This document shows positions 33,536 through 42,527 of a DNA stretch of 64,000 nucleotides, piece by piece. The notes under the pieces are model-generated. The model saw only the letters and a program-made list of their open reading frames with translations, had not been told where the DNA came from and made no database searches. Position 1 is the stretch's first letter. Every line of letters begins with the position of its first letter. Source of the stretch: Pelagomonas calceolata. Lineage: Eukaryota > Sar > Pelagophyceae > Pelagomonadales > Pelagomonadaceae. The stretch is from NCBI GenBank assembly GCA_918797485.1, contig CAKKNE010000003.1, positions 2,232,001 to 2,296,000 of the forward strand. The letters run 5' to 3'. Position numbers and translations under genes: made by a program.

Positions 33536-34525
33536 CTATCGCCTCTCCCGCAGCCAGAACACGAGGTTGAAGCGCTCGCCCGCCGTAATGGGCTCCACCG
33601 CGTGCGCGAGGTCGCCCGCGTGGACCACGGCGAGGCCGGGGCGCTGCGGGACGACGAGCCGGTCGCCACACGCGAAGCTCAGATCCGAGCCTGCGAAATC
33701 GCCGCCGAGCGTAAAGTTCACAGTGACCGTGGAGTCGTCGACGTGCTCCGACGTCGGCTCGCCCGTGTCCGAGCGGTGCCGCCAGAGAGAGGCGCCGGCG
33801 CGGTCCGGATTCGTGGCCGCGTGCCACAGGATGAACGCGTGGCTGGCGTCGGCGTCGACGCGCACTCCGGGATAGAGGTTGTGGACGGCGGGCCCGAGCA
33901 CGTGCTTTACCAATTTCGCCGTAAAGGCCGCGAGTCCGAGCTGGGCCGCCGTCGCGTGGCCGCGCCTCTCCACGAGGCCCGGCCGGGCGTGCGTTATGAT
34001 CGCCTCCGACGCTTCGGGCGTGAGCACGGGGAGGAGGAACACCGGCGGCGCGGCGTGGAGGCACGTCGCCTCGCCCTCGCCCGGCGGCGCAAGAGCCGTC
34101 CAGATCAGCGCGGCGTGGCAGGTGGCGTGCAACCGCGCGTCGCTCGAGACGTCGAGCACCGACGGGAGGGGGGTCCGGCCAGGTTCCGGGTCGCCTCCCT
34201 CGCGCCGAAGCGTGGCTGATGACCCGGTGCGTGTGATGAGATGGACGGTCGATTCTGCGCGAATGCCATAGTGTCGCAACGTGCGCGTGTCCTCGAGCCG
34301 CTTCCCGGCGAAGATCATGCGCTGGTCCCCAGCGGGATAGATCGACATGGCCGCCACGTAACCCTTGAGCTGGTCGATGGTCGTGTCTTCACCGACCCCG
34401 CCTTCGGCCAGCAGGCATGGCGGACAAACGCGGACGCCGCTCGCCTCGGCCGCCGCGATGGCCTCGGGATCGGTCATGCCCACGGCGAACACGTCGCCTG
34501 CGAGCGTCTTGAGGTACACGTTCAT
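33536..34525 (-). CDS. Ubiquitin-like domain fused to 2OG-Fe(II) oxygenase
   Basis: 329 residues from Met at 34525, intronless. Residues 1-100 are ubiquitin-like: the start '[15 protein letters not shown]' and the tell-tale '[21 protein letters not shown]' then 'STVHLITR'; about 20 extra residues lie between strands. From ~170 comes a prolyl-4-hydroxylase-like oxygenase with Fe ligands H-V-D ('[17 protein letters not shown]') and a distal His ('[25 protein letters not shown]') followed by the 2OG-binding Arg. It probably hydroxylates a protein in the cytosol or nucleus, with the ubiquitin-like part giving targeting. No Gly-Gly end follows the ubiquitin-like part, so it is not a conjugating modifier. 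Confidence 0.85.
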   Translation of the reverse strand: MNVYLKTLAGDVFAVGMTDPEAIAAAEASGVRVCPPCLLAEGGVGEDTTIDQLKGYVAAMSIYPAGDQRMIFAGKRLEDTRTLRHYGIRAESTVHLITRTGSSATLRREGGDPEPGRTPLPSVLDVSSDARLHATCHAALIWTALAPPGEGEATCLHAAPPVFLLPVLTPEASEAIITHARPGLVERRGHATAAQLGLAAFTAKLVKHVLGPAVHNLYPGVRVDADASHAFILWHAATNPDRAGASLWRHRSDTGEPTSEHVDDSTVTVNFTLGGDFAGSDLSFACGDRLVVPQRPGLAVVHAGDLAHAVEPITAGERFNLVFWLRERR

Positions 34526-34632
34526 GGTCCAGTGACTACCTCTCCAGTGTATACTCCGCCCTCCGCGGGCAGCGCATGGCCCCACTCCTTGTGGATCTTG
34601 GGGCAGCCCTTGCTGTCCTGTATCCCAGGGGG

Positions 34633-34720
34633 CTCTCCCGCCAGGAGTCGATTCAAGCAGCGTGTAGAGCACCTGGAGTTCGCTCTGTCGGTGCGATGGT
34701 GGTTTATGTGACGAGAGCCG
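34633..34720 (+). repeat. Direct repeat, right copy
   Basis: Second copy of the ~89-bp unit at 33376-33464, starting CTCTCCCGCCAGGAGTCG. It lies upstream of the oxygenase gene and downstream of nothing coding. Confidence 0.75.
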
Positions 34721-34880
34721 AGCTATGCAGTGAGAGAGCCTGAGCAAACTAGTGTGTCATTGAGCTAGCTCATCTTTTTGCTCGGCTGCATAGCGCTTGT
34801 GTTGATGGCGAGAACGGCTCAGTGTATCAAGATTTACTGTTGATTCCGCCACAAATCGCTGCGACACAGAAATTGCATCA

Positions 34881-35663
34881 ATGGCACACTGCAGGCTGCT
34901 GGTCATCCTGCCTGCGGTGCACGCTCTCCAGCGGCCATTGGTCGCCGCCCGGCATAAGCGCGCAGCGGTTAGCGCCGCCGAAGCGGTGCCCGGCGACTGC
35001 ACTTCCTCGATAACCGTGCTCGAGACGAAGGACCGCGGCCTCGGCGTCTTCGCGACGGCGCCGATCAACAACGGGACCTTCCTGACCGATTACGTGGGAA
35101 AAGTCGTGCCGAGCGAGGAGCTGCTCCGCGACCACCCCGACGCCGAGCCCGAGTACGCGTTCCGCGTCGACGACGCGCTCTATATTGATGCGGAGAACTC
35201 GACGCACTGGTCGAAGCGCATGAACCACAACGCCCTCGCACCGAACGTCGACTTCGAGGTGACGGCGTCGCCGCCCAGGGTACGGTTCGCGACGATCCGC
35301 GACGTGAAAAAGGGCGAAGAGTTGACCTTTGATTATGGTACGGAGTTCTGGGACGGCCGGAGCTACTCTCCCGACGCGGCTACCGATGGCCGCGTGTATG
35401 CTTCACCCACCTTCTGCGAGAGCGTGGACCTCGGCGTGCCCCTCTCCGAGGGCGCGCTCCGCGACGTGCTCCGGGCCCGGGCCTCGCGCGCGGAGAAGGT
35501 CGCGGCGCTGCGGCGCGCGCTCGACTATTTTGGTATTTCCGGCGAGATCGAAGTCCCGCCTTCCAGGTTTTTCAGGTGGCGGCGGGCAAAACGCGTCGAC
35601 GCCGCGGGGGCGTCGCCGCGCCAATTGGCGCGGGCGCTGCGGGTGTGTCTGGCGTGGGAGTAA
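34881..35663 (+). CDS. SET-domain protein with N-terminal signal
   Basis: 260 residues, intronless. A short hydrophobic N-terminus ('LLVILPAVHA') suggests entry to ER or plastid. The SET core is recognisable: 'DRGLGVFAT', 'DYVGKVV', the cofactor-site 'RMNHN' and the catalytic 'GEELTFDYG'. No pre-SET and only a short post-SET without the three-cysteine cluster. SET enzymes methylate lysines using S-adenosylmethionine; with this leader a plastid or other non-histone target is more likely than chromatin. The C-terminal ~80 residues are basic/helical. Confidence 0.82.
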   Translation: MAHCRLLVILPAVHALQRPLVAARHKRAAVSAAEAVPGDCTSSITVLETKDRGLGVFATAPINNGTFLTDYVGKVVPSEELLRDHPDAEPEYAFRVDDALYIDAENSTHWSKRMNHNALAPNVDFEVTASPPRVRFATIRDVKKGEELTFDYGTEFWDGRSYSPDAATDGRVYASPTFCESVDLGVPLSEGALRDVLRARASRAEKVAALRRALDYFGISGEIEVPPSRFFRWRRAKRVDAAGASPRQLARALRVCLAWE

Positions 35664-35675
35664 TACTCTTAGGCA

Positions 35676-35829
35676 GGCTAGTAGTCAGCCGCCGACTCGT
35701 CCTCTCGGTCGACCCAGCCCGGCAGTTCCTTGGGGTCTCCTCGCGGGACGTCGGGATATTGCAGCTTGTCGGGCACCGGCAAACCTTCCAGCGCGAGGTA
35801 AGTACGCCAATATTCGGTGTCGCGCTCGT
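35676..35829 (-). CDS. Terminal exon of a small unrecognised gene (5' part unresolved)
   Basis: A minus-strand exon ending TAG at 35676-35678 reads 'DTEYWRTYLALEGLPVPDK' then 'YPDVPRGDPKELPGW' and ends 'ESAADY'. The composition looks like a real soluble or membrane-peripheral protein end. An AG acceptor sits at 35830-35831. Upstream exons cannot be placed because the antisense strand carries another gene's introner there. Function unknown. Confidence 0.5.
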
Positions 35830-35839
35830 CTTGGCATCA

Positions 35840-36202
35840 GAAAATGCGGCATCGTTCAGTGCAGAGCGGAAATCAAGTTTGATCGACCATGGACGCCTAG
35901 TCGAACTTAGATCGATTGCCACACAGATCCAGTGCGACATATGGCATGCGTCTCAGGACGCGGTCCGCCTCACAGAGGAGTGCGGCGGCTGCACGGATGA
36001 GCTATGGGCTTTCGCCAAATGCGGCCTGAAGGCGGCGGCGGAGCAGCAGTGCGGCGTGCCGGACTGCAACTTCATGTTCCCCGACCCGGGCGACGACTGC
36101 AACGAGGGCGACTGCAAGAAGCAGTGCGACTCGTCCGACGGCGCCGCCGCGACGGGCCTAGGCTTCCTCACCGCGGCCGCGGCGGCCGTGGCCGCGCTCT
36201 AA
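35840..36202 (+). CDS. Cys-rich small protein with hydrophobic C-terminus (5' end unresolved)
   Basis: The last exon (35927-36202) encodes 91 residues with eight or more cysteines ('EECGGCTDELWAFAKCGLK', 'QQCGVPDCNF', 'DCNEGDCKKQC') and ends in a run of small hydrophobic residues, like a GPI-anchor signal. An introner (35854-35926) precedes it; the upstream exon keeps frame as 'RKCGI' but its start is not identifiable. Probably a secreted or surface protein. It is antisense to the neighbouring small gene's 5' region. Confidence 0.5.
   Translation, partial: ENAASFSAERKSSLIDHGRLVELRSIATQIQCDIWHASQDAVRLTEECGGCTDELWAFAKCGLKAAAEQQCGVPDCNFMFPDPGDDCNEGDCKKQCDSSDGAAATGLGFLTAAAAAVAAL
35854..35926 (+). 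mobile_element. Short introner, 65-bp element
   Basis: Element 35862-35926 starts CAGAGCGGAAATCAAG and ends GATTGCCACACAG. Octamers GTTCAGTG (35854-35861) and ATCCAGTG (35927-35934) match at 5 or 6 of 8. It lacks the GCGTCGATGGCGT core, so it is either a different subfamily or a deleted copy. Confidence 0.75.
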
Positions 36203-36303
36203 GGGAGCTCGGACGGCGCGGCGACGGGCGGCCTATCCGCGGCTCGCGCCCCGAGAGGGTTTCCGCGCGATTCCTCTCCCGCCGACTCACTCTGGGGCTT
36301 AAG

Positions 36304-36447
36304 AAGGAGCCCCGACTAGTAGTCTCGACACTGACGGAGGAAATTGGAGTCTTCTTCCACCGCGCAGCCGCTGCCGCCAGGGGGTTTTAATGAGGAGCCC
36401 CGTACTAGTAGTCTCGACACTTACTCAGGAAATGGGGTTTTCTTCAG
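36304..36447. repeat. Two direct copies of a ~54-bp unit at the EFTUD2 3' end
   Basis: Copies at about 36304-36357 and 36393-36447 share AGGAGCCCCG...ACTAGTAGTCTCGACACT and more. The second copy overlaps the last codons and stop of the EFTUD2 gene, so the first is a duplicated gene tail in the 3' flank. Confidence 0.75.
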
Positions 36448-39364
36448 CTATCTGTCTGAGCATTGGATCATCGAAGAACTTCGCGATCGACACGTCCTCG
36501 GACAGCCCCTTGCGTCTGCGAGTCTTTACCATAAACTCGCGCGCCAAATGCGGCGGCGGCGACGGTTCCAAAGGATGCAGGATGATGGACCGATCCAAGG
36601 GGTCGCCTGGGCATACCGCCCAGTGGTCAAAGCGACTCGAGCACATGGCCTGGCCCTGCGTGAAGGCCCGCAGATCTGTCTCGAAGCCGAAGGAGTCCAC
36701 CGCCGGCAGGAACGCCTTGACGGTGTAGAACGGCGCCCCGGGTTTGGGAGCGTCCTGCACGATGTGGCCCCGCCGCCGCGCGAGGACGGGATACACGGCC
36801 TGCACGCAGTCGGCCGGGCACTGGACGTCTACTGACAAAATAGGTTCCATGAGCCGCGGGGCCGCCATCAGAAATGCCGAGTAGCATACTCGTCGCGCGG
36901 TCGGTATGACCTGCCCGCCACCTCTGTGTAGTGCTTGATCGGCAATAGCCGCGTCCAAGATCTTAAACTTGACATTCCGAATAGGTTCGTCACATAAGGG
37001 CCCTTCCCTACAACCCCACTGGAAGCCCTGCACGATCGATTCGCGCGCCGCATTGAGTAATTTTTTGTCGACCTCTGAGGGTAGCGTGTCATCTAGTAAA
37101 ACATTGGAGCACCCCGCCCCCGACTGGGTGGACACGGTATCGGGTCCGAAGGCCCAGATCGATCTAGCAGCTAACAAGTCCCAGTCGTACTTCGCGCGGA
37201 AGTGGGCCCCGACCTGTTTTTTGGTCCAGTCCGCTCTCACGTCGCCCCTTTCTAAATCATCAGCCACACCGTCATCGAGCGGCTCGGCGATCATCGTGAG
37301 CTTGTTTCTTTTATTAGGCGTCTCCGAGAAGCATTTGAGGGAAGACGTTTCGACGACGGTCTCGCAGAACGCGACCACCGGATCGGCGACCTTGATCTCG
37401 ACGGACGAGTACATCTCGCGGAGGTCGTGCATCGCGCAATCGAGGTACAACTCGCCCGTCCCGACCACCACATGCTCGCCCGACTCCTCGACCTTCGTGC
37501 GCGCGAGGGGGTAGGACTTCGAGATCTTCCGCAGGCCTTCCGTCATCTTCGGGAGCTCCGCGGGGTTCAGCGGCTCGACGGCGAGCTTGACGATGGCCTG
37601 GTCGTCGAAGCGCGGCGGCTCGAAGATGGCGCAGGGGTCGTCACTTGAATCGTCGACGATAGTGGCCGTTTTCGCGACGTGCTGCCCGACGCCTTCCAGC
37701 ACGACGCAGTTGCCAGGGCCCGCCTCCAACACTTCCGTCACATGTCTGCCATGACACACGCCGACGCCCTGCACGATACACGGTCTTTGATCTTCAGGAT
37801 CTTCTGGTGAATAGGCCTCGCCGAGCACACGTACCCTATTACCAGCTTTGATTCTGCCAGAATACACTCGACCATACGCAACAAAGTCCTTGGCGTCCGG
37901 CGTCGACAGTAATTTTACGACATGGACGCATAACGGGCCGTTCGCGTCCCCGAGACACATACTGTCGAACCTTGGACCTGATAATAGAGCGTAGTGCTGC
38001 TTCACTTTTGTACTGTTACGATCCAAGGGACAGGGGCCCCACTGCGACAACAAATCGACAAACGACGGCGCCGCCCTGTCTCTGAAAAACCTTCTACACG
38101 CACATTTCAACAGTGGCCGAGGATCGAGAGCTAGGTCTTCCTTGGACATCTTGACCCCGACCTCCAATAAAGCCTCTTTGAGCGTGGCCGGCTCCTCGCC
38201 GAGCACGTGGGAGTAGATCTTGTACAAGGGCTCCAGGACAAACGCCACGAACGAACGGACATTGCGCCCTTCTGTAGGAGGTCTCTTCGCGAACTGACCA
38301 GTGCTAGAATCAAAATAACGATCGCCCCACAACCTTTTAGCTAGTTGTGCAGGGTCTACTTTCGACTTTTCAGCATACACGGACGCGAACGACTCCAGAC
38401 TGAAAATCCAGCCATGTTGTGCTGAGGCGAAGAGCACATTCCCATCAACGGGTGACAAGCGCGGCGCGTCACCCTCGAGGTCCAACCGCAGAGCCGCCGC
38501 GTCCCAGGCCTCGGCAATTTTCGCATTCACGTCGTCGAGCGTGTGGCAGAGCTTAAAGTACGCGTCGGTCGGCGGTAGCTTCAGCTCCACGATGAGTCGG
38601 TCGACCTTGTTGATCACCAAAGTCAAAGCTGCCTTATGTTCGATGGCGTGGGCGATGCAGCGCTCCGTCTGGCCGATGCACCCCTCGACCGCGTCGACAA
38701 CTATCACGGCACAGTCTGCTGCCCTCAGCGCACACGTACCCTCGTCGGAGAAGTTCGCGTGGCCGGGGCAGTCCGTTAAGTGTAAGGCGAAGTGTTTTCC
38801 TCTCGAATCCGGTAGCACCAGTGATACCGGAGCCATTTTTATGGATAACTGTCTTTCCTGCTCGTCTTTGCGCGTATCTGAGTATCTAATCGTCTTCGAC
38901 GGGTCCCACTCCGCGTTATGTGCTCGTTCTACAAGGACATCCATCAAAGACGTCTTGCCGCAGTGCAACGAACCAAGTAAACACGCGTTCCTAATTAACC
39001 TAGGAGCATCTAACAACCCCTTCAGGAATTGTGTAGTATACCCCGCAGTAGCAGGAGCACCGGTGTTGTCCAGCACGGAAAACGTTTTTACGGTAGCGGG
39101 CTTGAGGATTGGCTCCGTGATTGGTTGCGCGTCCTCGTCGAGGACGACGGTCTTGACCTTCTCGCCGTAGACTTCCGAGGCTTCGGGGTAGTACTGCTTG
39201 TCCTCGTGTAGTGTTATTGCTCTAGATTCCTCTTCGGGTTCATCTGTCTCCATCGGGGCCACACTTAGCTCCTCCTCGTCGGCGGGCGGCAGCGGCTCGG
39301 CCTCGTCCTCCGACGACTCGCCGCCGATCATGTTGCCGAACTCGTCGAAGGCGTAGGAGGCCAT
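36425..39364 (-). CDS. EFTUD2: U5 snRNP GTPase EFTUD2/Snu114
   Basis: 979 residues, close to the family's ~970, intronless. An acidic N-terminal region (about 15-50) precedes an EF-2-like body: P-loop 'GSLHCGKTS' at 131-139, 'DCPGH' near 200, 'NKVDR' near 254, then EF-2 domains II-V including 'GGGQVIPTARRVCYSAF'. It is the GTPase of U5 snRNP that drives spliceosome activation with Brr2 and Prp8. The acidic N-terminus and 'DEFGNMIG' start distinguish it from ribosomal EF-2. A sensible gene to find beside an introner-rich locus but no functional link is implied. Confidence 0.97.
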   Translation of the reverse strand: MASYAFDEFGNMIGGESSEDEAEPLPPADEEELSVAPMETDEPEEESRAITLHEDKQYYPEASEVYGEKVKTVVLDEDAQPITEPILKPATVKTFSVLDNTGAPATAGYTTQFLKGLLDAPRLIRNACLLGSLHCGKTSLMDVLVERAHNAEWDPSKTIRYSDTRKDEQERQLSIKMAPVSLVLPDSRGKHFALHLTDCPGHANFSDEGTCALRAADCAVIVVDAVEGCIGQTERCIAHAIEHKAALTLVINKVDRLIVELKLPPTDAYFKLCHTLDDVNAKIAEAWDAAALRLDLEGDAPRLSPVDGNVLFASAQHGWIFSLESFASVYAEKSKVDPAQLAKRLWGDRYFDSSTGQFAKRPPTEGRNVRSFVAFVLEPLYKIYSHVLGEEPATLKEALLEVGVKMSKEDLALDPRPLLKCACRRFFRDRAAPSFVDLLSQWGPCPLDRNSTKVKQHYALLSGPRFDSMCLGDANGPLCVHVVKLLSTPDAKDFVAYGRVYSGRIKAGNRVRVLGEAYSPEDPEDQRPCIVQGVGVCHGRHVTEVLEAGPGNCVVLEGVGQHVAKTATIVDDSSDDPCAIFEPPRFDDQAIVKLAVEPLNPAELPKMTEGLRKISKSYPLARTKVEESGEHVVVGTGELYLDCAMHDLREMYSSVEIKVADPVVAFCETVVETSSLKCFSETPNKRNKLTMIAEPLDDGVADDLERGDVRADWTKKQVGAHFRAKYDWDLLAARSIWAFGPDTVSTQSGAGCSNVLLDDTLPSEVDKKLLNAARESIVQGFQWGCREGPLCDEPIRNVKFKILDAAIADQALHRGGGQVIPTARRVCYSAFLMAAPRLMEPILSVDVQCPADCVQAVYPVLARRRGHIVQDAPKPGAPFYTVKAFLPAVDSFGFETDLRAFTQGQAMCSSRFDHWAVCPGDPLDRSIILHPLEPSPPPHLAREFMVKTRRRKGLSEDVSIAKFFDDPMLRQIAEENPIS

Positions 39365-39821
39365 GCTGCGCGGCGATGCTGGCTGTGGACGGCGAGGTGT
39401 GCTTTTGGGCTTTTGGTGTTGTTGTGCGATTGCAACGCTTGCGTATCAGCTTGAGATGCGTGAGCGGGGCACTACTAAGGCGTCTGCTCACCAGACGTGC
39501 GCAGGCCCGCTAAAAGCTGGCGCGGCCGCGGCGCCGCCTTTGGCTGGCTGGCTAGTGTCTTACGGTCGCTAGCTCAACAAAGGATTCATCCGCCACGCCT
39601 ATCCCACGCAGGCGACGACTCCGGCTTCGAGGGCAGTCGTCGAGCCGTCCGCGACCGCTCGGCGCGCAGGCTCTGCCATTCGCAACGCGAGAGAGGCGCT
39701 TTGACGGGGCCGCAGAGCGCTTGCCGGCACCGCATCGCTCGCGACCGACCGACGGACCATAAGTCGATTCCAGAGCGATCGGCACCGCAGCGCCCGCCGG
39801 CGACGGGGCAGCCTCGACACC
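39365..39821. other. Divergent intergenic region
   Basis: 457 bp between divergent genes. Nothing recognisable beyond expected promoters. Confidence 0.5.
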
Positions 39822-40958
39822 ATGTCTCTCCCAGGGACCCAAGCTCCACCAAAGAACAAGGCGACCTTCAAGCCGCCGCGCGCGTTATTAGGCGGCCGGA
39901 AGGCGAGGACGCTGCCGCCGCCGCCGGAAAAGGTGTCCTGGAATGGACTGGAGCGGCAGCCGGTGCGCCCGGCGCCGGCACGCACGAAGGACGTGTTTTC
40001 AAAGCCAGTGGACGCGACGGACCCGGCTCAATTAAAGCGTCTCGGGGTCTACGACTACCGGACGAGCGCCCTGGCAATGAGTCTGAACCACACGGACGTC
40101 ACGCCTACTGTTACCATCGACAAAATCACGAAGCGGGGCCTGCCCCAGCGCAAGCACTTGAACGACGAGCACCAGGCCGCAGCCAAAGCTTTGAAAGTTG
40201 TAGACAAGTATTCAGACCGGCCGATGCTCTGGGACGAGCGCGTGAGTGCCCAAAAGCAGGACTGGCGGCCCACGCGCCCAAACTTGCAATTGCGGAAGGA
40301 CGCGCAGAAGAAGGAAACATTGACCTATGTCCACGACGACCGCCGCGAAGCCGTCAAGGATATCCGAGGTTCAATAGTGAAGACCGGGTGGCGCCGGACG
40401 AAGGAACGATTAGATAAGGAAGAGGCCCATGAAAAGTTCTTGGAGAAGGAGGAGGTGAAGTGGGCGCGACTCGCACAGCGGGCCTTCCACCGCAAGGTGC
40501 CCGCCGAAAAGGTCGGGAATAGGACCGAAGTAGGCTGGTGGCCGCACATGAAACAGGACAGGGACCACACTACTTCGGTAAAGAGACGGATAAAGAAGCA
40601 GGCCAAGCCGGCCGTCGTCAAGGCCAACGTAAAATACGACGCCTGGACGGACCCCGCGCTCAAGGCGCTGCTCGGCAAGGCCGAGCGGTGCCAGACGCTG
40701 ATGGTGGACGGTCTGCCCGACCGGGACGTGTGTCGAAGCATGGACACGCTGAAGCGGCTGTGGACGAAGGGGCTGGACAAGGAGCCCTACACGCCTCGCG
40801 GCGTGACGAAGCCGCCATTGGACATTCCGAAGTTCGCCATGGGGCGTTCTGGAGGCGAGTGGGCCGCGTTCGAGGATGAATATAGGAGGGACCTCGTGCG
40901 GCGGTACGCCGTGGCGGCTGAGCGAGACCACGCGGCGGCGCCATTGGGGCAGCGATAG
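39822..40958 (+). CDS. Basic helical protein of unknown function
   Basis: 378 residues, intronless, strongly coding by composition. Not recognised. The N-terminal 60 residues are Pro/Lys-rich and disordered. The middle is helical and Trp-containing ('QKQDWRPTRPNLQLRK', 'GWWPHMKQDRDHTTS'). The C-terminus has 'GEWAAFEDEYRRDLVRRYA'. No membrane segment, signal or catalytic motif. Style resembles axonemal or cytoskeletal proteins of protists, which is only a guess. Confidence 0.65.
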   Translation: MSLPGTQAPPKNKATFKPPRALLGGRKARTLPPPPEKVSWNGLERQPVRPAPARTKDVFSKPVDATDPAQLKRLGVYDYRTSALAMSLNHTDVTPTVTIDKITKRGLPQRKHLNDEHQAAAKALKVVDKYSDRPMLWDERVSAQKQDWRPTRPNLQLRKDAQKKETLTYVHDDRREAVKDIRGSIVKTGWRRTKERLDKEEAHEKFLEKEEVKWARLAQRAFHRKVPAEKVGNRTEVGWWPHMKQDRDHTTSVKRRIKKQAKPAVVKANVKYDAWTDPALKALLGKAERCQTLMVDGLPDRDVCRSMDTLKRLWTKGLDKEPYTPRGVTKPPLDIPKFAMGRSGGEWAAFEDEYRRDLVRRYAVAAERDHAAAPLGQR

Positions 40959-41004
40959 CATAAACATTCAAGTTACAAACATAAGTGGGGCGCTCGACAG
41001 CGTG

Positions 41005-41559
41005 CTAGTGCGGCTGCGGCACGTGGCCGTCGACATAAAAGTTCCGCGTCGCCTCGGGCAGCTCGACGACCTGGCCGTCGAAGCGCGCGTCGACGCGCAG
41101 CTGGCAGCCGAGCCGCGACGTCGGCTCCAATCCAAACGCCTGGTCGAGCATGTCCTCCTCACGGTCGTCCGCGTGGTCGCCGTCGTCCTCCAACTGATCG
41201 AAGAAGTCGTCCGTCAGCACGACGTGGCACGTCGAGCAGGCCGTCACGCCCTCGCACGCGCCCTCGAGCGGGATGTCGTGCCTTTGGGCTAATCGCAATA
41301 GGTTATCACCTTCGTAGGCCGGCACGGTTTTGGTTTCGCCGGTCTTCCGTATCCGGAAGGTGACCTCGTAGTCGGGGTCGCCCTCGGGCACGTGGCCGTG
41401 GCTGTGCGAGTGGTCCCTCCGGCGGACGGTGAGCGTGGCTGTACGGCGCCGGTCGTGCGCGTAGGCCGAGAGCGCCGAGGCCGCACGGATTTGCGCGGGT
41501 GGTCGGGCGCGGCCTTTGAGGCTGACGGCGCGGCCCAGGTGCCGCGCCGTGCGACGCAT
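41005..41559 (-). CDS. Mitochondrial-type [2Fe-2S] ferredoxin
   Basis: 184 residues from 'MRRTARHLGRAV' at 41559; a longer frame to 41673 also exists. The basic N-terminus fits a mitochondrial presequence. The adrenodoxin-type cluster motif is complete: 'CEGVTACSTC' (C-x5-C-x2-C) with the fourth Cys in 'RLGCQL'. 'DDREEDMLDQAFGLEPTSR' is the acidic partner-binding helix. It donates electrons for Fe-S assembly or cytochrome P450 reactions. A His-rich 'HSHSHGH' sits just before the domain and is not part of the family. Confidence 0.92.
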   Translation of the reverse strand: MRRTARHLGRAVSLKGRARPPAQIRAASALSAYAHDRRRTATLTVRRRDHSHSHGHVPEGDPDYEVTFRIRKTGETKTVPAYEGDNLLRLAQRHDIPLEGACEGVTACSTCHVVLTDDFFDQLEDDGDHADDREEDMLDQAFGLEPTSRLGCQLRVDARFDGQVVELPEATRNFYVDGHVPQPH

Positions 41560-41841
41560 GCTGGCGGAAGGCCTGCAGGTGCTGTCCTTTGTCCTCGCTG
41601 CAGGCGTACCGCCGTGCCTTGAGAGTTTGAGATTGTGTTGCGCAGAGGTTGCTTGAGACCTCCTGCCGCGCACGCCGGTAGCGCGTCTCTACGTGGCGAT
41701 ATTGTCGCGCGCTCAATCGATGCTCTGCGGGTTTTGCTCTCAAAACACCAAAGTAAAAATCCCCTCTGAGGTGGTTAGGAACCGCCATAGACCCACAGCG
41801 GTCACTTTCTTAGCTGCGGGCACGCTCTGCACGCCTTAAAT

Positions 41842-42522
41842 ATGTCGCCGCGGCCACTGCTGCTCCTAGCCCTGCACCTCTCTGCTGCCCTCTCCCTTGC
41901 GCCAGCCGCACGCGAAACGAGAATAATTGAATTGCTAGGCAAAGGCCGCGTCGGCCTCCCGCAGAGCGACGAAGTCGAGCTCGACGAATTGGTCGCGAAC
42001 CTCGAGGGCCGAAAGCCGACGATCGCGTCGGTCCGCGGCGACTGGGACCTGCTCTACACGTCTAAATCGGAATTCGACCCCGCGAACCCGCTGGGCCGGC
42101 GCGTCGACGGCACGGCGCCCGGCATCGAGAAGATCTTCGACGTGGCCTTCTCGCAGGCCGAGGCCGTCGCGTCGTCGTCGCCGATCCAGCGCTTCGTGAC
42201 GGGCCTCGAGAGCGTCGAGATCCGGCAGGTCGTCGAGCTCGACGACGCCGGAACGGGACGGGTCGACCAGTTCGTCGAGGCGGGCGAGAACGTGGTGTTT
42301 CGCCTCTCGGCGAGCGGGAGCTTCGACGAGGCGACGGGCCGCCTCGATTTTACCTTCGACGACGCGTACCTCACGGCCTTTGGAGTGAGGATCCCCTACC
42401 CCGTGCCCTTCCGGTTGTTGGGCGACGAGGCGAGCGGCTACCTCGACACGCGCTACGTCTCGGACACGCTCCGGGTGTCGCGCGGGAACAAGGGTACGAC
42501 GTTCATCCTAAGGAAGCGATAG
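41842..42522 (+). CDS. PAP/fibrillin family plastid lipid-associated protein
   Basis: 226 residues, intronless. N-terminal hydrophobic leader ('LLLLALHLSAALSLAP') suits plastid import. The fibrillin fold shows 'VRGDWDLLYTSKSEFDP' early and the family's ending 'GYLDTRYVSDTLRVSRGNKG'. Fibrillins bind lipids and plastid quinones in plastoglobules and thylakoids. Length fits a single-domain member. Confidence 0.92.
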   Translation: MSPRPLLLLALHLSAALSLAPAARETRIIELLGKGRVGLPQSDEVELDELVANLEGRKPTIASVRGDWDLLYTSKSEFDPANPLGRRVDGTAPGIEKIFDVAFSQAEAVASSSPIQRFVTGLESVEIRQVVELDDAGTGRVDQFVEAGENVVFRLSASGSFDEATGRLDFTFDDAYLTAFGVRIPYPVPFRLLGDEASGYLDTRYVSDTLRVSRGNKGTTFILRKR

Positions 42523-42527
42523 TAGAA

